48,812 nt of DNA, taken from the NCBI GenBank assembly GCA_028281925.1, contig JANQIX010000075.1:1-48812 (forward strand). Direction: 5' to 3'. Shown here in pieces: positions 45,730 through 48,812 of this stretch. Position numbers and translations under genes: made by a program. How positions within the stretch are numbered: the first letter of the stretch is position 1; each line of letters begins with the position of its first letter. The notes below the pieces were generated by a model that worked only from the letters and a program-made list of their open reading frames with translations, was not told where the DNA came from and did not search any database. This DNA comes from Alphaproteobacteria bacterium (lineage in GTDB: Bacteria > Pseudomonadota > Alphaproteobacteria > DSM-16000 > Inquilinaceae).

Positions 45730-46991
45730 GGCCCCTCCGTTCCATTCAGCACGGCGTCAAAGATGTCGTAGTTGTTGAGGCCACCTTGCACCGCTTCGGT
45801 GTAGGTGCCCGAGACCCGCTCCGACACGATGAATGGCACGGACCGTTCGGCGAGCCCGCCGTGGGAGCGCAGGCGCGTGCCGGCCAGCTGCGACAGATCG
45901 TGGTCGCCCGATCGGGCGCCGATCGCCACGCCTGGACGGGCGATCACCACTACATCGCCCTCACGGTCTGGCGGCAGGGCGAAGCGGGCGCAGGCCTCCT
46001 CCTGCGGCAAAGCTTGGTCGACCTGCGGCAGCGCGCGCACGACTGCCAGGACCTCGCCTGGATCGAGGCCTTGGTCCTGCACATACAGCCGGACGAAGCC
46101 GCCGAGTGCGCCGTGATGGCGCACGTAAGGGTCAGTGATCGGACAGATCACCCGAACGGCATCGGTGCCGAAGGCGGCATCGAGATGATCGCCGAGAAAA
46201 AGGACATTCGGCACCCCATCCGGACCCGCCATGTCGCTCATGCCGTGATCCGCGACGATCCCGACGACGGCGCCAAGCGCTGCCAGCCGGCCCAGGCGCG
46301 CGTCAACGGCCGACATGAAGGCATTCGCTTCCGGCGTACCAGGCGCGTGCATATGCTGCACGTAGTCCGACAACGACAGGTACAGCAGCTCCGCCCTGCC
46401 CTGCTCGAGCAACCGGACACCGGCGTCGAGGACGAACAGCGACAGATCGGCAGAATAGGGGTTCGGCGCCGGACGCCCCACCATGCCTGTCACATCGGCG
46501 ATGCCGTGTTCGGCTTCGATGCAGGCTTCCGCGGCTTCGGCGGAGAAGCTGATGCCCTGAAGGTCGCGCCCAAGCGCCTTGCGCAGCTTGTCCTTCGCGG
46601 TAATCGCGGCGACCCGGACCCCGGCCCGCGCAAAGCCGGCCAGAATGGTCGGCGCACGCATCGACGCACCGTCAGTCATCATCTCGGTCTGCCCGGTCTC
46701 CCGGTCGAGATAGAAGTTGCCCGACACCCCGTGCACAGCCGGCGGCACACCGGTGACGATGGAGATGTTATTGGGGTTGGTGAAGGTGGGCATGGCGGCA
46801 CGCGCGACGGCGCTGACCCCCTCCCGCACCATGCGGTCCAGCACCGGCACGGCCCCAGCGGCCCGTGCCGCATCGATATAGTCCGGGTCGCATCCGTCGA
46901 AGCAGATGACGACGGCCGGCCGCTGCGGCCAACGATAGCTGCGGCCATTGATCCGCAAGGGGACTTCAGTCGTCTGCCCGGCCAACGTCAT
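45726..46991 (-). CDS. phnA: Phosphonoacetate hydrolase
   Basis: PhnA cleaves the C-P bond of phosphonoacetate to acetate and phosphate. The 421-residue protein matches the family along its length, opening RINGRSYRWPQRPAVVICFDG. The expected residues are present: D32, nucleophile T71 in PTFTNPNN, K133 and K135 in TAKDKLR that hold the phosphonate, D209 and H213 (SLSDYVQH), D248-H249 (VADHG) and H377 (RSHGGLAE). In known strains phnA is controlled by a LysR protein; one lies divergently here. It is followed by an overlapping second hydrolase. No phnX, phnW, phnY or C-P-lyase genes are seen, so this is a phosphonoacetate-specific route. Confidence 0.92.
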   Translation of the reverse strand: MTLAGQTTEVPLRINGRSYRWPQRPAVVICFDGCDPDYIDAARAAGAVPVLDRMVREGVSAVARAAMPTFTNPNNISIVTGVPPAVHGVSGNFYLDRETGQTEMMTDGASMRAPTILAGFARAGVRVAAITAKDKLRKALGRDLQGISFSAEAAEACIEAEHGIADVTGMVGRPAPNPYSADLSLFVLDAGVRLLEQGRAELLYLSLSDYVQHMHAPGTPEANAFMSAVDARLGRLAALGAVVGIVADHGMSDMAGPDGVPNVLFLGDHLDAAFGTDAVRVICPITDPYVRHHGALGGFVRLYVQDQGLDPGEVLAVVRALPQVDQALPQEEACARFALPPDREGDVVVIARPGVAIGARSGDHDLSQLAGTRLRSHGGLAERSVPFIVSERVSGTYTEAVQGGLNNYDIFDAVLNGTEGP

Positions 46992-47016
46992 CGCGATGCT
47001 TTCAAACCACTGTCAC

Positions 47017-47038
47017 ACACCGGTACGCACGCCGGTGT
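47017..47038. promoter_or_regulatory. Inverted repeat in the phnA leader region
   Basis: ACACCGG (47017-47023) and CCGGTGT (47032-47038) are perfect inverted arms separated by 8 nt, about 25 nt before the phnA start on the minus strand. It may be a regulator site or an mRNA hairpin; its function is not evident. Confidence 0.4.
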
Positions 47039-47116
47039 TACGCTAGGGTCGGGAGCGCCGAGACGGCGCAGCCCCGGCGGCTAAGTGCCGGGAGTGTCGC
47101 TGGACCGCCGCCAACG

Positions 47117-47159
47117 GGTAAATGGAGTTTCAGTCGGCGATGTGTGAGGTGGCCTCACA
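47117..47159. promoter_or_regulatory. LysR-type operator block at the LysR/phnA divergent promoter
   Basis: GGTAAATGGAG at 47117-47127 and TGTGAGG-TGG-CCTCACA at 47143-47159, spaced exactly as in the block before the importer operon. The palindrome covers the ribosome site and abuts the LysR start codon, so the protein would repress its own translation-initiation region; on the other side it sits about 150 nt from phnA and could activate it. Confidence 0.75.
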
Positions 47160-48070
47160 TGACGGGTAGGCGGATGATCCCACCCTTGAAGGCCCTCGCG
47201 ACGCTGGAGTGCGTCGTCCGGCACCGCAGCGTCAGCCTGGCCGCGGAAGAGCTGTGCGTGACGCATGGCGCCGTCAGCAAACAGCTGACGACTCTGGCCG
47301 CCTGGATCGGCCAGCCCCTGTTCCTCGATAATCGGCGCCGTATGGTGCCGACGCCGGCGGCCCTGCGCCTGGCCAAAGGGGTCGAGACGGGCATGTCGAC
47401 GATCTATGAGGCGCTGGACGACGTGCAGGCGGCGACCGCGGAAGAGTGCGATCTGCGGGTGATCGCACCGGCCACGTTGGCCATGTACTGGCTGATCCCG
47501 CGGCTGCCGACGCTGCGCCGCTCGGGCCTGAAGATCAAGGCGCATGTCCGCTACACGCACACCTACGACAGCTGGCAGGACTTGCCCTTTGACGTTGCGA
47601 TCCGTACCGACCGGGAGCCGCCCTCGGTCTACCGGCGATCGCCGCTGTTCAGTGACGTGCTCGGGCTGGTCGCGGCGCCGGCCGTGGCCGCGACAGTCCG
47701 GTCGAGCGACGACCTGTGCCGGCTGACCGTGCTGGAAAGCGAGACCAGGCCGGGCGAGCTCGATACCTGGCTCTCCGCCTTCGGCGGCAACCGGTCCGAT
47801 CTTGGAGCGATTGAGACGTACGAGCACAACTATGTCGCCATTGAGGCTGCGGTGACCGGCCAGGGCGCGGTGGTCGCGCCGCTGGCAGTCGTCGGCACCC
47901 ATCTGGCGCGCAGCACCTTGGCGCAAGTTCTGCCCGAAGTGACCGTTCCCGGCCCCGACTTTGCCGCGATCTACGACCCGCGGTCGGCTGGCGGTCGCCA
48001 TGCGCGCAGCTTCGCCAACTGGCTCCGGACCCTGGCCCCGTCCACGGACGCACCGGCACTGAACAGCTAG
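47159..48070 (+). CDS. LysR-family (GcvA-type) regulator of the phosphonate cluster
   Basis: A 303-residue LysR protein of the GcvA subgroup: IPPLKALATLECVVRHRSVSLAAEELCVTHGAVSKQLTTL at the N-terminus, then an effector domain (LRVIAPATLAMYWLIPRLP and following). It is divergent from phnA and its hydrolase partner, and a shared operator block lies both before it and before the importer operon, so it is the probable activator of phosphonoacetate-type use, in the role of the known PhnR proteins. The ATG at 47159 has GAGGTGG 6 nt upstream; the GTG at 47144 lies inside the palindrome and the ATG at 47174 is a shorter alternative. Confidence 0.88.
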   Translation: MTGRRMIPPLKALATLECVVRHRSVSLAAEELCVTHGAVSKQLTTLAAWIGQPLFLDNRRRMVPTPAALRLAKGVETGMSTIYEALDDVQAATAEECDLRVIAPATLAMYWLIPRLPTLRRSGLKIKAHVRYTHTYDSWQDLPFDVAIRTDREPPSVYRRSPLFSDVLGLVAAPAVAATVRSSDDLCRLTVLESETRPGELDTWLSAFGGNRSDLGAIETYEHNYVAIEAAVTGQGAVVAPLAVVGTHLARSTLAQVLPEVTVPGPDFAAIYDPRSAGGRHARSFANWLRTLAPSTDAPALNS

Positions 48071-48273
48071 CGGCGAAACTCGATAGGTGCGGTGTGACAG
48101 TCATCATTGACGGCCCACCGCCGGATCAAAACAAACTTAGATGTGATCAAATACTCACTCAGTAATACCATTCGATGTCCAGGTTATCCTTGTGACACGC
48201 GTCACTGAGCTTTTGCAATTACCAAATCATCCTCCAGCTCGCTTTGGCCATACCGCATCTGGAGGACCAATCC
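48071..48273. other. Intergenic, possible weak terminator
   Basis: The 203-nt gap after the LysR gene is moderately AT-rich. GTGAC-ACGC-GTCAC at 48192-48205 followed by TGAGCTTTT may end the LysR transcript, though the stem is short. A promoter for the RTX gene must also lie here but is not clear. Confidence 0.35.
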
Positions 48274-48812
48274 ATGCGTATTCGCGGCACTGCGTTCAAC
48301 GACCATCTTTACGGCGGCAGCGGCGGTACTAATGACTGGATCTATGCCTATGCCGGTAACGACTGGGTCCCCGCCGGTGGCGGCAACGACGTTATCTGGG
48401 CCGGCCCCGGCGACGACATGGTTTTCGGCGGTATGGGCGACGATGCCCTGTTCGGCGAAGACGGCGATGATCTGCTCTATGGCCAGTGGGGCCGCGACTG
48501 GATCATGGGCGGCAACGGCAACGACCTGATCTATGGCGGCGACGACAACGACACGCTTTACGGCGACGCCGGCAACGACAGGGTCAACGGCGATGCCGGC
48601 GACGACTTCATTTCCGGCGGCACCGGCAACGACACGCTGCGCGGCGGCACCGGCAACGACACCGTCAAGGGCGACAACGGCCGGGACCTGATCTACGGCG
48701 ACGACGGCAACGACAAGCTGCATGGCGGCAACGACAACGACCAGATCTACGGTGGCAACCATCAAGACGAGCTCTATGGCGATGCCGGCGACGACTGGCT
48801 CTATGGCCAGGA
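48274..48812 (+). CDS. RTX (hemolysin-type calcium-binding) repeat protein, N-terminal part
   Basis: The frame starts ATG with GGAGGA 7 nt upstream and runs off the window. From about residue 9 it is a continuous row of nonapeptide repeats of the GGxGxDxxx type (GGGNDVIWA, GGNGNDLIY, GDAGNDRVN, GGTGNDTLR), which bind calcium and form a beta roll outside the cell. Unusually there is no N-terminal domain and no signal peptide; RTX proteins are instead exported by a type-I system using a C-terminal signal, which would lie beyond the window. Several repeats carry Trp in place of the usual hydrophobic residue (NDWIYAYAGNDWVP). Function (toxin, surface layer, enzyme) cannot be told from this part. 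Confidence 0.9.
   Translation, partial: MRIRGTAFNDHLYGGSGGTNDWIYAYAGNDWVPAGGGNDVIWAGPGDDMVFGGMGDDALFGEDGDDLLYGQWGRDWIMGGNGNDLIYGGDDNDTLYGDAGNDRVNGDAGDDFISGGTGNDTLRGGTGNDTVKGDNGRDLIYGDDGNDKLHGGNDNDQIYGGNHQDELYGDAGDDWLYGQ

Noticed and set aside
48202..48765. A minus-strand frame with repeated V-A-G residues opposite the RTX gene
   Set aside because: The repetition is the mirror image of the RTX nonapeptide codons. The plus-strand frame has a ribosome site and the calcium-binding pattern.
48300..48812. Repeated DNA units that could suggest a CRISPR array
   Set aside because: The units are 27-nt coding repeats in frame with GGxGxDxxx peptides; there are no distinct spacers and no cas genes.

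Overview
The window is GC-rich, densely packed, double-stranded bacterial chromosome from an alphaproteobacterium, probably a Rhodospirillales-like lineage. The strongest taxonomic marker is the block pcm - rhodanese-like - tolC - popZ - valS (5.5-11.4 kb): PopZ is an alphaproteobacterial polar organiser and this order is familiar in that class. TTT-type tricarboxylate transporters, LysR/GcvA regulators and an RTX protein fit the same group. No phage, plasmid or CRISPR features were seen.

Layout. 0-2.4 kb: end of bioB, then bioD and bioA (biotin). 2.4-5.3 kb: a small monooxygenase-fold protein, an unknown membrane protein and ilvD. 5.37-5.48 kb: two large palindromes forming a mosaic intergenic element. 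5.5-11.4 kb: valS, popZ, tolC, a decayed rhodanese and pcm on the minus strand. 11.58 kb: tRNA-Cys. 11.7-15.6 kb: tctCBA with a divergent TetR regulator and a dyad lying inside the tctC promoter. 15.7-17.35 kb: an AT-richer island with one secreted orphan protein and about 0.7 kb of unassigned DNA. 17.36-21.68 kb: a four-gene sugar-acid catabolic operon (two TIM-barrel isomerases, an enolase-superfamily enzyme, a Gfo/Idh/MocA dehydrogenase). 21.8 kb: tRNA-Asn. 21.9-30.8 kb: accessory genes (TPR regulator, MarR with EamA transporter, PAS protein, NADAR glycosidase, secreted hydrolase, LysR with VOC protein, and a 699-residue PNPOx-reductase-ferredoxin fusion).

30.8-37.6 kb holds the first of the two most interesting loci: a minus-strand run of Asp/Asn beta-hydroxylase, alpha/beta hydrolase, P-loop protein, one-piece ABC exporter, sensor kinase and OmpR-type regulator. 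Overlapping start/stop codons couple several of them, and an array of 11-nt direct repeats, as expected for an OmpR-family regulator, lies upstream. It looks like a self-regulated modification-and-export system that I cannot match to a described one.

37.8-48.1 kb is the second: a dipeptide-type ABC importer with an amidase, a second alkaline-phosphatase-superfamily hydrolase, a phosphonoacetate hydrolase (phnA) with all expected catalytic residues, and a divergent LysR regulator. A shared operator block occurs both before the importer operon and at the regulator/phnA divergent promoter, tying these genes into one regulon. I infer uptake and breakdown of an amide-linked phosphonoacetate-type compound. 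The window ends inside an RTX calcium-binding repeat protein.
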